From the NCBI RefSeq assembly GCF_030253575.1, contig NC_080561.1, positions 3,525,001 to 3,589,000 of the forward strand: a stretch of 64,000 bases of DNA, given 5' to 3'. A program made the position numbers and the translations under genes. Source of the DNA: Rhododendron vialii. Its lineage: Eukaryota; Streptophyta; Magnoliopsida; Ericales; Ericaceae. This document shows, one piece after another, positions 32,411 to 50,703 of the stretch (position 1 is the stretch's first letter; each line of letters begins with the position of its first letter). The notes under the pieces are model-generated. The model was not told the origin of the DNA, did not search any database, and saw nothing but the letters and a program-made list of their open reading frames with translations.

Positions 32411-32758
32411 TTAAAAGGCTTCCCGGAAAATGTGTTTGATGTTGATGTTGTCAAATTGCCGCTTGAGGGACCTACAATCAAAGATGATGTTACTAAGAGA
32501 ATGTTCTCTATGTTCTTTGCCGATTGCCGAAAGAAGTTGGATGGCCACTTGAGAATCTGTTTCCACTTCCAGATTTTTTATATCCTCCACCAGAGCGAAA
32601 TTAAGCCCGTCCTTAATAGCCCAAAACTCTGCCATGGTGCTAGAGTTGGCCGTCATATTTAGGTGAAACTCTCCATGCCAGTGGCCCAAGCTATCACAGA
32701 CAAGGCCTCCCGTTGAGGCATAGCCGTTAGTAGTGTCGACTGCCCCATTAGTAGCCAT
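32411..32758 (-). pseudogene. RNase H-like domain fragment (LINE-derived type)
   Basis: The 115-codon frame matches the plant reverse-transcriptase-like RNase H domain: GAVDTTNGYASTGGLV, MTANSSTMAEFWAIKDGL, LEVETDSQVAIQLL and HIFREA. The Glu and second Asp are present (AEFWA, ETDS), but the first catalytic Asp of the usual NVDGA reads TNGA, and the last motif stops at FREAF before the final Asp region. No reverse transcriptase is adjacent, so this is probably a decayed retroelement piece. Confidence 0.7.
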
Positions 32759-33389
32759 TAGCCGTTAGTAGCCACCATCCTCATCCTTATATGATGATTC
32801 AACAAGACTAGCAAAACCATCAGTTGATTTCAATAACTGAACCATCTGATTCAAACAAATTCTCTGCGACTCTGGACCACTAACAGAGCCAAGCCTGAGC
32901 TAAGTATGGACCTTCACCTTCCTCCCTTAAGTCTGCAAAAGGGAACAACCAGTTAGTGCCATTTGGTGGGATTCAGCTGTAGGACACTCTGACCCTCAAG
33001 TTCGTCACAAGGTGAGAGGAAAGGAAGTTCATCACAAGGGGAGAGGAAAGGCAAGGTACAGATCTGAGATCTAGAAACGACATATCTTCTCAGGGCTTAC
33101 CCCTTAGATATTTATTGGAAGAGTGTACTCGCCCTCCAAGTCAGTCCGCCTGGTAAGAGCCAGTTGACGTAACCGATAACTGTTTTAGGTAGGTGGCGTC
33201 ATGCATGATGATGGGTGCACGTGCTCAAAACGAGACTCCGGGATATCAAGAGATTCCGTTTGGCAGGTAGATTTAGAGCCGGATAATGGGAAGCGCCCAG
33301 GTTGTTGAGTTACCTACACTTTGATCAAGTCAACACATTGAATCAATACCTTTCACTGTTCTTCAAATTTGTATCATCGGGGGGCATTT
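32759..33389. other. Intergenic stretch
   Basis: A small direct repeat around gagaggaaaggaagttcatc / gagaggaaaggcaaggtac lies at 33008-33058. No gene was recognised. Confidence 0.3.
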
Positions 33390-33700
33390 TTTGCTTCCTT
33401 AGACAATGCTAATGCATGGGTTCACTGGTTTCATCTTTGTAAGACAATGCGTTACCCACCACCTGGCTATTACAAGGACCTCGTTTTTCCCACAAGATTT
33501 CTAATTCCAATGCGCTTCAATTATTCGGTTGCCGCTTCTTGTGATGTTGAATCAAACCCAGAAGCTGCAATTGTTGTTGAGAGGAATGTGGTTAGTTTGG
33601 GTAAAAACAGAAGTGGATTAACTGGAATGGAAGAGAGGCTAAGAGGGTACTTGAGTATGCTGCATATTTGTGCATTGAAAGGTTCTTTGAATGAGGGAAA

Positions 33701-34595
33701 TGTTGTCTGTCGGACCCCCCGAAGGACCCAACCGCAACGTGGTTCGGTTTACGGCTATAAACCTACTCCACGGGCAAGTAAACGAGAGACGATTCCACTA
33801 TGTGAAGAAAACGATGCTCCGAAGAGCTACAATGGTGACGAACAAACAAAGTCTTCACAAAGAGACTCACCAATCCCAAAATACAAGTTCTCTCACCAAA
33901 TAAAAAACCCAATTTGAATCTCTCACAAAATACAGATTCTCTTTCATCAAGTCTCACAAAACCCCTAGGGGTTTTAACCAAGAGACACAGACATAACGGA
34001 TTTCTACAGACGTGACCGGATGTCACACAGATACAGATGATTCTCATGAAATCCAACCGTTTCAACCAGAAAGAATTGCTGAAACAGATGATCTTCCAGA
34101 TGGCCGGAGGCCTACAAAACCCACCATAGAAGGGGCAACCAAATGCAGATCGAACAGATGAACCCTAAGGTTCTACAGACGAGACTCCCTAGGGGCCTCT
34201 CAGAGGGATTCACTCAAGAAGTCCAAACCCTAACGAGAGAGCAAGGCTATATTTATAATCACAGATTGCTTCCTAAAGTCAGAATCCTTGCCAGATTATG
34301 TTTCCTTTGCATATAGAGTACAAAACCAAAAAGGAAACTCCAAAATCAATCTTTAGGAAGTCTAGAATATAACCAAAATCGGCTGAAATGCGCATGCTGG
34401 TCCGGACCAAGTGTGCGCTGGTCCGGACCAAGATTCCAAGATTCTAGCAAGCACTGCCTTCGAAACGGGATGGCTGGTTCGAACCAGAATACTAGCAAGC
34501 TCCAGAAACGTATAACAAGCACTAGTCCGGACCACCAAGGCGTTGGTCCGGACTAACCAAGCTGTGAACTCCCAAAATCGAGCCTAAGATCAACA
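33701..34595. mobile_element. Solo LTR with 5-bp target duplication
   Basis: The 895-bp insert begins TGTTG and ends CAACA, and is bounded by perfect ggaaa duplications (33696-33700, 34596-34600). The empty site is preserved in the PPR copy near 11605 (gagggaaaggcag), which proves the insertion. A TATA-like ctatatttataatc lies at about 34247. Several copies of the palindrome tggtccggacca lie at 34400-34560. There is no internal retrotransposon sequence, so it is a solo LTR left by recombination. Confidence 0.92.
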
Positions 34596-34894
34596 GGAAA
34601 GGCAGTTCATGGGCATGTGATCAAGTATGGTATAAACCCAGATGCCCATTTGTGGAATTCATTGGTTAATTTTTATGCCAAGTTTGGGAGTCACTGATGC
34701 GGGCGTCGAGTGCTCGACAATATGCCCAAACGGGACGTTGTTTCTTGGACTGCTCTAATTGCAGGACTCATAACTGATGGGTATTGCAGGGATGGTTTGA
34801 GTTTTTACTGTGATATGAGAAAAGATGGCGTTAGGCCGAATGGGTATACCTCTGCTACTGTCTTGAAAGGTGGTCCAATGTGTATGGAAATGGG

Positions 34895-35248
34895 TGAAAC
34901 AACAATTAAAGCAAATTCGAAAAATCGTTTACCAAGAATCATTTCCTGGAAATTTCAGCTCAAATTAAAGCGTAGAATCCATCTTTATCAAGTGATGAAG
35001 AATATATGAATGATCAGTTTTTACAATCAATTAATAAAGTAGCTGATAATGAATCTATGACCTCAGCCAAGAGTGCAGAGGAGGACAACAATTCATTTAC
35101 TTGTTTGGCAAGAGAATCTCAAGACTCATACGAAGATGATGGTAATACACCTGCTGAACCTACTTTAGGAGATTTTTGGGACAGTATGACTAAAATCATT
35201 GCAAGCCAGTTGTCCTCCAAAAGGGACAAAGATCCAAAATCCCAATAA
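34895..35248 (+). other. Unidentified open segment inside the PPR ruin
   Basis: Frame from about 34907 reads KFEKSFTKNHFLEISAQ, one stop, then SSDEEYMNDQFLQSINKVAD and an acidic tail TLGDFWDSMTKIIASQL ending at 35248. It is not PPR-like. It could be a piece of another gene or retroelement inserted in place of the missing PPR repeats. Family not recognised. Confidence 0.3.
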
Positions 35249-35514
35249 TTGGAATCCTAGCACTACCACCTCAATTATGGAAGAAATAGTAACCTCAATT
35301 ATGGAGGGCACACTCAATTATCAGATGAAATAATAGACACATGTGACGATGGGACCCTCAGCGCACCCGGCATATCTTTATTTCAGATGAATTTGAGTAT
35401 ATTTTCATTTGTATTTGAATTTAAATTTCATCTGTGAGTCCTCTATATAAAGAACGCGTCTGTAAAGATTAAACTCAAGTTTTGGATTTCCCTCTCTTAA
35501 AATCCATCTGTATT

Positions 35515-35515
<1 letters not shown>

Positions 35516-35598
<83 letters not shown>
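35516..35598. repeat. (TC)n microsatellite, about 83 bp
   Basis: Uninterrupted CT dinucleotide tract inside the PPR pseudogene. Open frames across it are artefacts. Confidence 0.95.
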
Positions 35599-35602
<4 letters not shown>

Positions 35603-36155
35603 TGGTGTCACTGTAATAATATTAATAAAAGGTCAGTTTCCTTTCCTTATTATTTCGATCCTTTATTTGTTTGAAAAATACGAGCGGGTTTAATTTATCA
35701 TCAACATAAGTCCGAAAATGATCAATATAGGACCTGGAATGAAATATCCTCGCCAAAGGTGAACAAAAACTATGATCTGGGAAACCGTTCTTTGGGCTAG
35801 TAAAATGCATGGAAATGTGGAATTTGGTATATAAAAAATTAAAAAAAAAGCTGCATCGAAACTTTTTGAGCTTGATCCTGCAATGGACTATGTTTATGTG
35901 ACATTATCCGACATATTTGCAGCCAAAGGAAGATGGGAAGATGTTGCAAAGTTCAGGGCATTGATGGCCAGTCTGAGAATTAAGAAGGAACCAGGGTGCA
36001 ACTGGGTAAAGACCGATGTTCAAGCCTGCATGTTCTTTGCTCAAGATGGTTCAGACCCCGAGATCAAGGAAATCTGCCTGTGGCTGGGGGAATTGACTCG
36101 ATCAATGCATTGTATTCTGTACGAGTTCCTGATGTTCTTGGAAAACCTCTTGTGA

Positions 36156-36918
36156 AGCTGAGGACTTGACACAGAATCAGGGAAGATAAACTGGCTAGTC
36201 CCTAGCAGCAATTGAATTTTGCGCGAGTTCTTGAATACGTTACTTTCTTTGGATTCTTCAAAGGCCTATGCCCAACAGAATCCAAGTGCAGCCACTAAAT
36301 TGGCATTCTGGGATCAATAGCAAATGCTCTTATAATGAAGCATTGTCAGTTTCAACCACCTCACTGTTTATACTCATTGGGATAGCGATAACTGGTACAT
36401 AAATCGTACGGGATTGTACATTCTTGACAGGTACTTAACCATTCAACAAACAATAAAATATATGTCCCATATTTCGTGGAAAACCCTGCTAACAAATTGG
36501 ATCAAAATACACAATCATAACAATCCAGTCGAACCTAGCATCCAGAGGCTTCGACACATCATCAGGCCACATCTGTTTGTATGTTACAGTCATAATCCCG
36601 GTTGACTTCAAGGTACTACTCGAACCAACACCATCCCAACCAAAACAAAAAACAAATGAACATCCATTGAGCAAATGATGATTTGAATTCTTAAATAGTT
36701 CAGCCTTACATTTCAATGTCACCCTCTGCACTCGAACAAAAGAAAAATACAGGTAAAACTTGAAGCATTGTTACAAATTGAAGAACAACCCTCATTCCAT
36801 AGAATGAAACAATGAGATGTGATGCTTTTGAATGGAAACATCTTCTCTTGATTTCTGATGTCGTAAGACACTTCCAAGATATTGCTGCGTGCCGGCAAAG
36901 GAAAAATACACAACGAAA
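36156..36918. other. 3' flank of PRMT1
   Basis: Probably the 3' UTR and downstream region of the methyltransferase gene. No other gene is seen. Confidence 0.4.
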
Positions 36919-41803
<4,885 letters not shown>

Positions 41804-44800
41804 TGTTGGGCTGAGGAGGAGGAGAGAGAGAGAGAGATTAGGGTTTTAGAAAGGCAGGAAGAGAAGGCGGAGGCTGTTGATTAGGGTTTTGTTGTGTTCA
41901 AGTTGTTCAACAGTTAAAACCGAAGGGGAGAGAGAGAGTGTGTGGTGAGCTGAAAAAAAACTAACGCGGCAAACGTACTTAGGGTTTTGATTAGGGTTTT
42001 TTGTAGTTTTTCTTTGTCTCCAAACAAGGTAGTTTTTTTTTTGGTTTTTCGAAGCGTTGCTATGCCCACTATTCTGTTTCGTCACTCAATATTTCACCGT
42101 CCGTTTCGGCAGGTGCGAATTTTAAAAAATTCTTCCAGGGAAGCTAGCCAACTTCTGGTCGTCTATTAACACTTTTAGACGATAAGATTGAGTGTAGTGG
42201 GAAAACAGTAAATGTTGAGCGGTGGACGTAGACTTTATGTATTTTTTGACTAGTAGTAAGCCAAGTTTCTTTTGTCGGTGGATTGGTTCTTCGAACAATT
42301 GATCAGGTTTCGATTCTCGGGTCAGGCTTCAAGAAAGTAGTAGTTATTTTTATTTTTTTTTCAATTTCCTACTTCCTAGTTCTGGTGTGGATTAAATGTC
42401 TTTGATTGGGACCAAAAAAGTGATTTGTTGAGGTGTGCATAATATAGCCCACTTCCGACCGTCGAAAAAAAATACTAAAAGAAAACGTCCACTTCTTGTT
42501 ATAATAGTGTTGCCAAATTTTATTTTATTTTATTTTTTTCCTTGCTCCGATATCAAAAGACTGAAAATACGATGTTGTAGCTGCATTTGTTCGGTGCAAT
42601 TTTGGCAAAATCTCCAATTCACACTATCTTGTTAAACTTATCTCTTATTTTTCAATGCAAGTTAAATGGTTTGGGGAAATGACAACATCATCGAACCTAA
42701 AATGGTGTCATTTTTTTTTTCCCGAATAACTCATGTGTTCGGGTACGGCCATTTTTATTTATTTTTTTGGCATCAACGTATGGCGATTAATGAGCTAAAG
42801 AGTGGAGTAGTGGGCTTAAATTTTGCCCAAAAAAAAAAAAACTACGTCATACCAATAGCAAGACAAAAGGGCTATGATTTGAACTTGCTTTAAAATAGTC
42901 AAAAAAAAAAGTCTGGAGAAAGAGGATGTATTTTACATTGCTCCGCAAGCTAGCAACCTTTCTTGTCAAAACATCCATGATTTTATTACTCTCTATCGAT
43001 GATGAAAATTGAGCTTGAAAGACTCAAACTCCTGTTAAGAAAATAAGAGTCTTCAAAATGTGTCCACAGTCATCGCTAACGAATGGGACAATCTTCTTTT
43101 ACGGTCAATTTGTTGCGCAGGTTTTTTGTTACAGCATTCGAATTGAGATCATAGAATGGAGGACTAATAATTGAATGGTTAAGGACAACGAGTTCATGGC
43201 CAAATCGTGGTGTACAGATGCAAATTAAAGAAGGAACATCCATGATGGTGGACTCTTTACCACTTTTTCACAACAAGGCTTGTCGCATCAATTGTCGGGC
43301 TATCGAATGCGGGCAGGGATGGAGCTATGTTTGGGTTTGGGGTCATGTGTAACACGGGCCACCCCAGTTTTGAATTTTTTTGACGCTGGTGTCTGGTGTG
43401 CAAGTTATGCTTTTGTTGCAGTTGTTGGGGTTGTCCAGATTTTCGACATCCTCCGGATCGCCATTTGAATTGGAAGGCTATCATGGGCTGCAGCTAGTTA
43501 TTGGCCTATTTTAGCAGTGGGAGATGATTTGAAACTTTACACCTTACTGTCTTATCCACGTAGCATTATATCGAACCTTGGGGTGGTGTTGTGCACATTC
43601 GGGCCGTCCGCTCGACATTTCAACGGTCCACATTTCATCGTGGCAATAAACGGCTCGGAGGCTCGGATGGTGGAGAGGAGATTTGGACCGTTGGATAGCT
43701 GATGTATGGCTCAAATGTGCACAGCACCATCCCCGGCTATGTTTCTTCAAAGTAGTGTCTATACAGTTCCATGTTTAAAGTTTTGTATCCATCGACAGCT
43801 TCTAGACATACATGTGCTATCTTTTGGCTTATCAATTGAGAAAGATTTCTGGCTTACCTATGCTGGCATTGCTTCTTTTTTTTTATCTAGGCATGGTTGA
43901 AAAAGGGGTCTATTATGTTGTTTTGTTGAAAAAGTCTCTGAAATATGTGAAAATTGGATAGCTTGTAGCGAACAAGTAATTTGATTCTCTAGGGTTGTGT
44001 ATAAAAAGTTTTTGTCATTGGAAGAGACAAATGATGCTTGGAGGGTGTATGTTGAAGCTCCGTCCAATGTGCAATTGCTACCTCAACCTGCTCAACTCCT
44101 CACCGATTATCCACCTTTGGTTGTACCTGTGCAATCAAACATGGATGGCCATCGTAGTGCAAATAGGTGCACTCACATTGCAATGTTCTTGCTCGGAGCA
44201 ATAACGGAAATTTTTCTTTAAGACAGTTTAGTTGGGGTTATGTAATGCCTATTTTGATTCGCTTATGTTTAACTGTTGGGACTATGAAATTGCTTACTGT
44301 TGGGATTTGGTTTGGTGTATCTAGCTTGGCCTTGGATTTATGGCTAATTTATTTTGAGATCTTTTTTTTTTCTTACCTATGGCTAATTTGTATGGGAATT
44401 TAGTTGGACCGTGTCGTGTCGTGTCCTAATGAGTTCTTGGTACATAACCAAAGATGAGGAATTTTATTTCTTGCACTAATAAGGTAACAAAGCTTTGAAC
44501 AAATCCACAGGAAAAGGAAAAGAAGGCCTTCGTATCTTCTGCATTATTAGATAAATGAAAATCATGAATTCTAGCATCCTTTTGCCATGTTTCACTAAAG
44601 CTTGAAGTCCATGCAAACTGGGAAATGGAATAGAGTTAATACAAAAAGGCCTCAATTTGTATATACACTTCATGTCATCAGGCAAACCGTTTATCAAATA
44701 TCAACACTCCAAGAATCAAACATTTGCATTCTGAAATTCAATGCTCTACTTTAGCAAATACTATCTGCTGCCGCAAAAGACTGATCATGAAGGAATGTCA

Positions 44801-45296
44801 TTGGAGATCCCGACAGATTGGCATTCGAAACAAAGACTTCAATACATCCATGCAACTGGAGAAATCTAAAAATTGAGTACAGTCAACTAGGGAATTCCAA
44901 AGTGCTAAGCAGATGCCCATATTCAGCAACCGTCAATTACAAAAATATACACAATTCCAACAACACGAAAAATCCAGAATAGTTATGTTTTAATTCAGAA
45001 CAGAAAGACTAGAAAACGATAACCACCATAATTAGGTAGAGAATTGCTCATAATCAAACACAATTAAAGTAATTCCATTATAAAACAAGCAGATTTCAAT
45101 CCAAAACAAATGTATCACTCATTCTCAAAACACTTTAAACCCTAACAATCCGATCCAACCAGCCCCACCAATTCCGAAACTAAGCCATAACCCAAAAAAA
45201 GGAGAGTCTACCCAGGATACACATCAAACAAGTTTTCTATTGTTTACCATTATCTCTTGCATTCATCATTTCCAAAAAAATTTGCTGTCCTCCTCC
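41804..45296. other. Intergenic between PRMT1 and the FAR1-related gene
   Basis: 41804-41990 is the probable PRMT1 5' UTR and promoter. 43580-43735 is an inverted-repeat element. A short plus-strand segment at 43997-44160 (VYKKFLSLEETNDAWRVYVE) faintly resembles an RNase H1 N-terminal domain but has no continuation. Nothing else is supported. Confidence 0.4.
43580..43735. repeat. Short inverted-repeat element (MITE-like)
   Basis: Ends ggggtggtgttgtgcacatt and, inverted, aatgtgcacagcaccatccc are about 28 bp long and enclose about 100 bp. No target duplication was identified. Confidence 0.55.
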
Positions 45297-47267
45297 TCAA
45301 CCCTGTCCTTGACTTTGGTGATTGCTTGATTGTCCTCCTCCCCAAACTTGAGTACTCGTAATAGTTGATTGTCCTCTCCAAACTTGACTATTAAGTAATC
45401 TTGGCATGTTTCTTTGTGAAGTTGGAAAGTTGTTCAAAAATTGGTTGAAACCTGTTCCGGTTGGGCGTAAAGTTGGAGAAAATGGGAGGATGGTTCCGGC
45501 TTGTGCAATATTTGGTTGCATATTATGGGGCATCATGTTTGGCCACATTAATTGCCCCATATAGCTTGGGTAACTCTGCCCAACAACAACAACAAAAAAA
45601 GTTTAACATGAAACATAATAACGGAATTATAGAAGGAACAAACTTAGCAATAAAAATAAATAAATCTAACATTTACATTTACAACACTCTCTTGTGTTCC
45701 AAACACATGGCCATCTGCATTTTCTTCAACCTCCTGAAATTAATAAACAACATAACTATTAAGCATTCATCCAAGATATGTATATGGAAATATTAACAAG
45801 TAAGAAACAAATAAAAAAAATTTATACCTTCGCTTTTTCGTTTGACAATGTCTTCTTTTTTTGTTCTCTTTTCTTCTTACTAATTTTTTCAACACCACTT
45901 TGCTTTCTTTTTGTCGGCAATCTCCCTTTTGGACGAAGAGCTTCCGGGTCAACGATGTTCCTACTCTCTTTGGAAGGTAAAACTACATCTCCAAGTGAAA
46001 AGGAATCGTTTGGAGTATCGGAAACCATATTACTTCCACAAACAACCGAAGATTCAATCAACTCTCTTTTTAGCTCCCGTAGCCGTCCCATCACCTTATC
46101 ATACTTCTCTTGACAATCTTCTGCCAAATCAGCAACCTCATTAGAGAGATTGCACATATTGTCATGCCGACGTGCTTCAATTGTCAATGACGATTTATCG
46201 TAGTTGATTCGAATTTTAGTATGGTCCCTTTTCAGATTTTTTCTCCATCTTCTCAAGACATACTTCTCAGGTACTCTTTGAACTCTCCTTTCATGGAATA
46301 CCATCAGTTGATGTCGACACACCATTCCTCTAAACTCAAACAATCGACAATTACATTTTGCTTCATTGGTCGCACCATTAAAGTCGACAGTAAATGACAC
46401 ACGTTTTCTCCTTTGCTCTTCTCCAAATGTAATGTCTTCTTTTACCTCATATTCCGACCAAACATCGCCTACTTTCCTTTCATGTAAAGAACAATTAAGT
46501 TTGCCGAGAAATTCATCATGAAACTCCTTAACCTTCGCATAGGTGTAAGCACTTTTGAAATGCTTCTCCAACTCATCTTGAGTTATGCACGGGATGTAAG
46601 AGTGCACACTTTTCGTATCTTCATGTTTTTCATTTTCCACCTTTCTAGCCAATGCATTCTCATATTGCTCTACAAATTGTTTCAAGGTCGTCTTCGAGTT
46701 GATGTAACCATCAAAATAAGAATTCATACTCTCACTTCTTTGCGTGGACGACATTCCCGCCCAAAATACATCTTTCACAAAAGCCGGCACCCATCGATTC
46801 TTCTCCAAATACAACCCATGTAACCATTCATTATTTTGAAGTTTGTAATTTTTGATGAACACATCCCAAACATCCTCAAAATCTTCTTTTGTCAGTGAAT
46901 CATAAACTGCATTGTGCAAAGAATGTAAAATTGATTTATATGCCTCGCAATTTCCCAACTTTTCTGGCACCTTTTCCAAGATATGCCATATGCACCACCG
47001 GTGTCGGGTGTAAGGGAATACTTCTTCTATAGCATTCTTCATGGCCATACATTGATCAGTAATAATTGCTTTGGGAGCACAACCCCACATGCATGTCATC
47101 CAAGTCTTAAATAACCACGAGAATGATCTTGTGTCTTCAAGAGCGACGAGTCCACATCCCAATAATATTGATTGACCATGTTGATTGACACCTACAAATG
47201 GAGCAAAAGGCAAGTGATACTTGTTTACCAAGTACGTCGTGTCAAACATCACAACATCACCAAACTC

Positions 47268-47310
<43 letters not shown>

Positions 47311-48071
47311 ATTAGTCGGCCCTCATCATCCAAATCCAAGGCAAAAAAGAAGTCAGAATTGTCTGCTTTCATTTTCATGAAATAACTGTGCATTGCCTCA
47401 GCATCTCCTTCCACAAGTCGTAAATGTCGCATTTTATCCAAATGACTTCGGCAATCTTTTGGAAGAAATGGAAGGTTTTCATGTCCCCCCGCCTGAATCT
47501 GAAGTGAGTCATATGTCTTGTGCAACTTAATCTCGGCTTTATCATTCTTTTTCACATGTTCATCAAGGACCTGATAGCTCTTGTGAAACCTGGACTTTTC
47601 CGGGCTATTTTCATGATTGTGCTCCACGGCAACTCGATTTAACCTCCACTTTCCATCTGGGTAATTAGACAAATTAAGACGAGCTGGACACTCAATTTTC
47701 GTTTGTGGCCGTGGTTTGACCGGATTGGTTGTGGTCACCTTTGCCTTTCCACCGCGATTGCATTGAAAAGTTACATGCCTCAAGTTTCCATCTCTTCCCT
47801 TTCTCGAGTTTCTTTTTGCCACAGCAAACCCCTTTTCTTTAGCATATCTTGAGTAATACAGATAAGCTTCATTTGCTGTGTCAAATATCATTCCCTCCTT
47901 CGGTTCCTCAACTCTATGTTCAGAATTTTCGGTTGCCTCCTTTCCATCCTCATTAGTACCTATCTCATCACACTTTTTTTTTGAAGAACCACTCGATAAC
48001 TCTTCTTCTTCTTCTTCACCGTCTCCACCCGATGGAGTAGGCAGTGTCGACAGAACAGACTCTGGCGACAT
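45297..48071 (-). CDS. FAR1-related sequence (FRS) transcription factor, domesticated MULE transposase
   Basis: Three exons: 48071-45828, 45733-45683, 45575-45297, giving 857 aa. The start is the first ATG (MSPESV); an upstream frame extension uses only TTG. After an acidic/Ser N-terminus, the FAR1 DNA-binding domain spans about 63-155 (EAYLYYSRYAKEKGFAVAKR, IECPARLNL, VAVEHNHE). The MULE core has VMFDTTYLVNKY (first Asp), AIITDQCMAMKNAI (second Asp) and RHRWCIWHI. A SWIM zinc finger follows (CNCRLFEFRGMVCRHQL). A basic region and a Gln/Asn/Met/Pro-rich C-terminal tail end the protein. FHY3/FAR1 relatives regulate light signalling and other programmes in the nucleus. An AG at 48108 just upstream suggests a 5' UTR intron. 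It looks intact. Confidence 0.93.
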
Positions 48072-49307
48072 CAAAGTCGATGGTGATGGCAACGGAAATA
48101 TAACCTACATTTTCAAATTTTAAGCATGGTAGATAAGCATTATCACAAGGTAGGACAAGTTTAGTATACTGTAGAGAGAGATACCTTCGTAAAACTTGCT
48201 AAAAGCACAAAACATTGGGGACCTAACACTTTAAAAGAAGACACTACAGCAAAAAAAGGAAATTCAGTCCTTTGGCCCCGTGGAAGCACTAACATGGAAA
48301 CAGGATAAGGATGCAGTGAAACAGAAAAGCCTACATAAATTAGGATACAGCTGAGTTTATGGAAACAGTAACACGACAATAAGTCTACCCCGCCGCCCAC
48401 GTCCCTGTGCTAACAACCCCTAATGAAATGGAGATGCAAGGGAGGACAGAACACAATTCACAAGTTCAATCTAGACATCACCAAAAGATTCAAACTTCAT
48501 TTCACACATCAACAAATAGCAAATGTAGCATATGAGAGTGTTCTACTATGCAAGGAAATTGTTCTGCTCCAACCGGGCCGATTCCTAACTACAATCACTA
48601 CTTCATTATCCATGATCATAAAATAAATTCTGGAAAATGGGAGCCCTCAAAGTGCCTATCAATCCAAAAACATGATTAAAAGAACTAAGATTCGCCATTT
48701 GTAATGTTGCATCAGCTACATCAACCAGTATGGGCTGTGGACCAATTCTATTTCCCCAAATACGTTACTTCTAAATAAGGAAAAGACCCATCAAATATTC
48801 CTATTACATGCAGTATCTCAGAAAACAACGAACTAGCTCCAAAACAGTTCCTAACTCAATTTGTTGAGTCCTACATAGGTTTTTTGAAATCGATTATTTG
48901 AAAGAATAAGCTAAAGATGTCGTTTTGACAGAAAACGGAGATGAGAGAGGGAAATGCCGGATTGGGGAAAGGGTCATCTGATTGATTTGGGTCTCACACT
49001 CTCGAATTAACACGAAACAATCAAAAATCAACAAGGTATTGGTCCGTAGGTGCCCTAATCAGACCGGAAATAGAGAGGGGGGGGATCAATTTTTTGGATT
49101 GCACGACAAAAAAAAACAGAATCGAACATAAATAAACAAGACTTTTCCTTTTTACCTCGCCATATCCTATTACAGAAGCACCTCGATACAGAATACAATC
49201 ACAGATTCACACACACACACACACAAAAGGCCAGTGATGGAGAAGAAGATGAGGAGGAGGGGAGGAGCTGGGTCGAGCATACCCTACACTTTGTTCACTG
49301 GACTAAG

Positions 49308-49344
<37 letters not shown>

Positions 49345-50703
49345 CTTCTTGGCGGATGGTCGTCGGTGCCCTAGAATTCAGATTTTCACCGCTGTGGTGG
49401 TCGTCGGGAGTCAGAGGCCGAGGTGAAGGTTGTCGCCGGAGGTGATGGGGTGGCACTCGTACTGGGTCTTCCTCCTCTTCCTCTCTCTATCTCTCTCCCC
49501 TTCGAATCGAACCAGAAGAAGCGCCTTTTTTTTGTTTTGGGGGGAACTCGTTCACAGCCTTTTGCTGCCTCCTTTTTTCTTTTATTTTTTATTTTTTAAA
49601 TAAAGGTGGGACCGCTCGCCTACGGTGGAGCGGTGGAATTAGCGGTGGGTAGACTTATCGGTGAATTAAGGTATGATTCGGTGCCTTGCAGGATTACCTA
49701 TCATACTTGGTATTGCCTCTCCAAAACGAGAAAATTTTCAGTGCCGGGTGGGTACTACGAGGTGCCCGCTCGGCACATCCGAGTTGTCCGATGCGATTTT
49801 GGACGGCTTAGATTTGGAGAGAGAAAGAGGATGGATGAGAGGATAGAGAAGGTTTTAATCTAAGCCATGCAAAAGTGCATCGGACGGCTCAGGAGTACCA
49901 TGCACCACGTAGGATATATCCACTCAGCACTGAAAAATTTCTCCTCTGTAACATAATACTTCTAAAATTCGCGAGAACAATATTGAGAGTGGAAATATAA
50001 AGTGAGGATTAAGAGCCAAAACGTAGAGTGACGATTAAGAGTAAAAACATAGTGCTTTACCTAAAAATTAGTATGACTTAGGGGCATGAACAAACACAAT
50101 ATAAGGGGGTATTTGGGAGTCCTTTTTTTTTCCCCTTCTATTATGAAGAGTAGAATTTCAATGAACTGTATAGTCACATATTTGAATGTTTGGATGGTAT
50201 CTGCAAAATATATTTTCAAACATGGTAATGTTTGGGGTACAATTCGAAGAGCAGAATGTAAGTATATTTTTTGTCCATATTATATTTCAAATGCAAGTCA
50301 AATACCTTGGATAAAGTGGCAAAAACAATTTCATCTTTGGCACCTAAGATGACTGTCCTCTTTTTTTTTGATAACTCGGATGTCCAGGTTGCCAAAAAAC
50401 AAACACAAGCAAAATGAAAAGAAACGCCTAAGAATTGTATGAAAAGAAAATGCAATACAGTGCAAATTTATTTATTTTCTCTTGCATTTTCCTTTCCCTT
50501 ACTAAATATCCAGCGAAAAGTTGGTGAACCAAACAACAGCCTAAGAGGCTTCAACAGAGTTCTTTGGGAAAAACACTATGAAATCATTGGCATCATTCAC
50601 AAAACAATCTATGACACAAAATGCAGAGGGCCTTTTGACCACGGCATCATCATTTATCTTTCTTTCGCATTTGTTTGGGTAGATCCTCTACCTGAATTGT
50701 GAT
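48072..50703. other. Upstream region of the FAR1-related gene and intergenic DNA
   Basis: 48108-49500 probably contains a 5' UTR intron and first exon of the FAR1-related gene. A GA tract lies at about 49313-49339, in the likely 5' UTR. 49731-49940 is an inverted-repeat element. Open frames at 50086-50702 show no domain. Confidence 0.4.
49731..49940. repeat. MITE-like palindromic element
   Basis: Left aaaattttcagtgccgggtgg and inverted right ccactcagcactgaaaaatt match, with weaker inverted similarity continuing inward (gtccgatgcg / gcatcggac, ggcttagatt / aatctaagcc). About 210 bp in total. Confidence 0.65.

Larger units (their letters stand above)
33390..36150 (+). pseudogene. PPR (E-class) gene, broken by an LTR insertion and a deletion
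   Basis: An N-terminal region (33540-33700) ends in SMLHICALKGSLNEG. After the solo LTR it resumes with GKAVHGHVIKYGINPDAHLW, a TGA after KFGSH, then MPKRDVVSWTALIAGL and RKDGVRPNGY. Middle repeats are missing. At about 35767-36145 the E/E+ region survives: MIWETVLWASKMHGNVEFG, then KLFELDPAMDYVYVTLSDIF, AAKGRWEDV and KKEPGCNWVKTDVQ. Such proteins normally act in organelle RNA editing. Stops, the insertion, the internal loss and a TC microsatellite make this copy non-functional. The fragment at 11422 is a second copy of its 5' part. Confidence 0.85.

Noticed and set aside
35405-35611. Arg/Glu dipeptide-repeat protein
   Set aside because: Pure translation of the TC microsatellite.
43997-44221. 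RNase H1 N-terminal-like gene
   Set aside because: Only about 20 residues are suggestive, with no continuation upstream or downstream in any frame.
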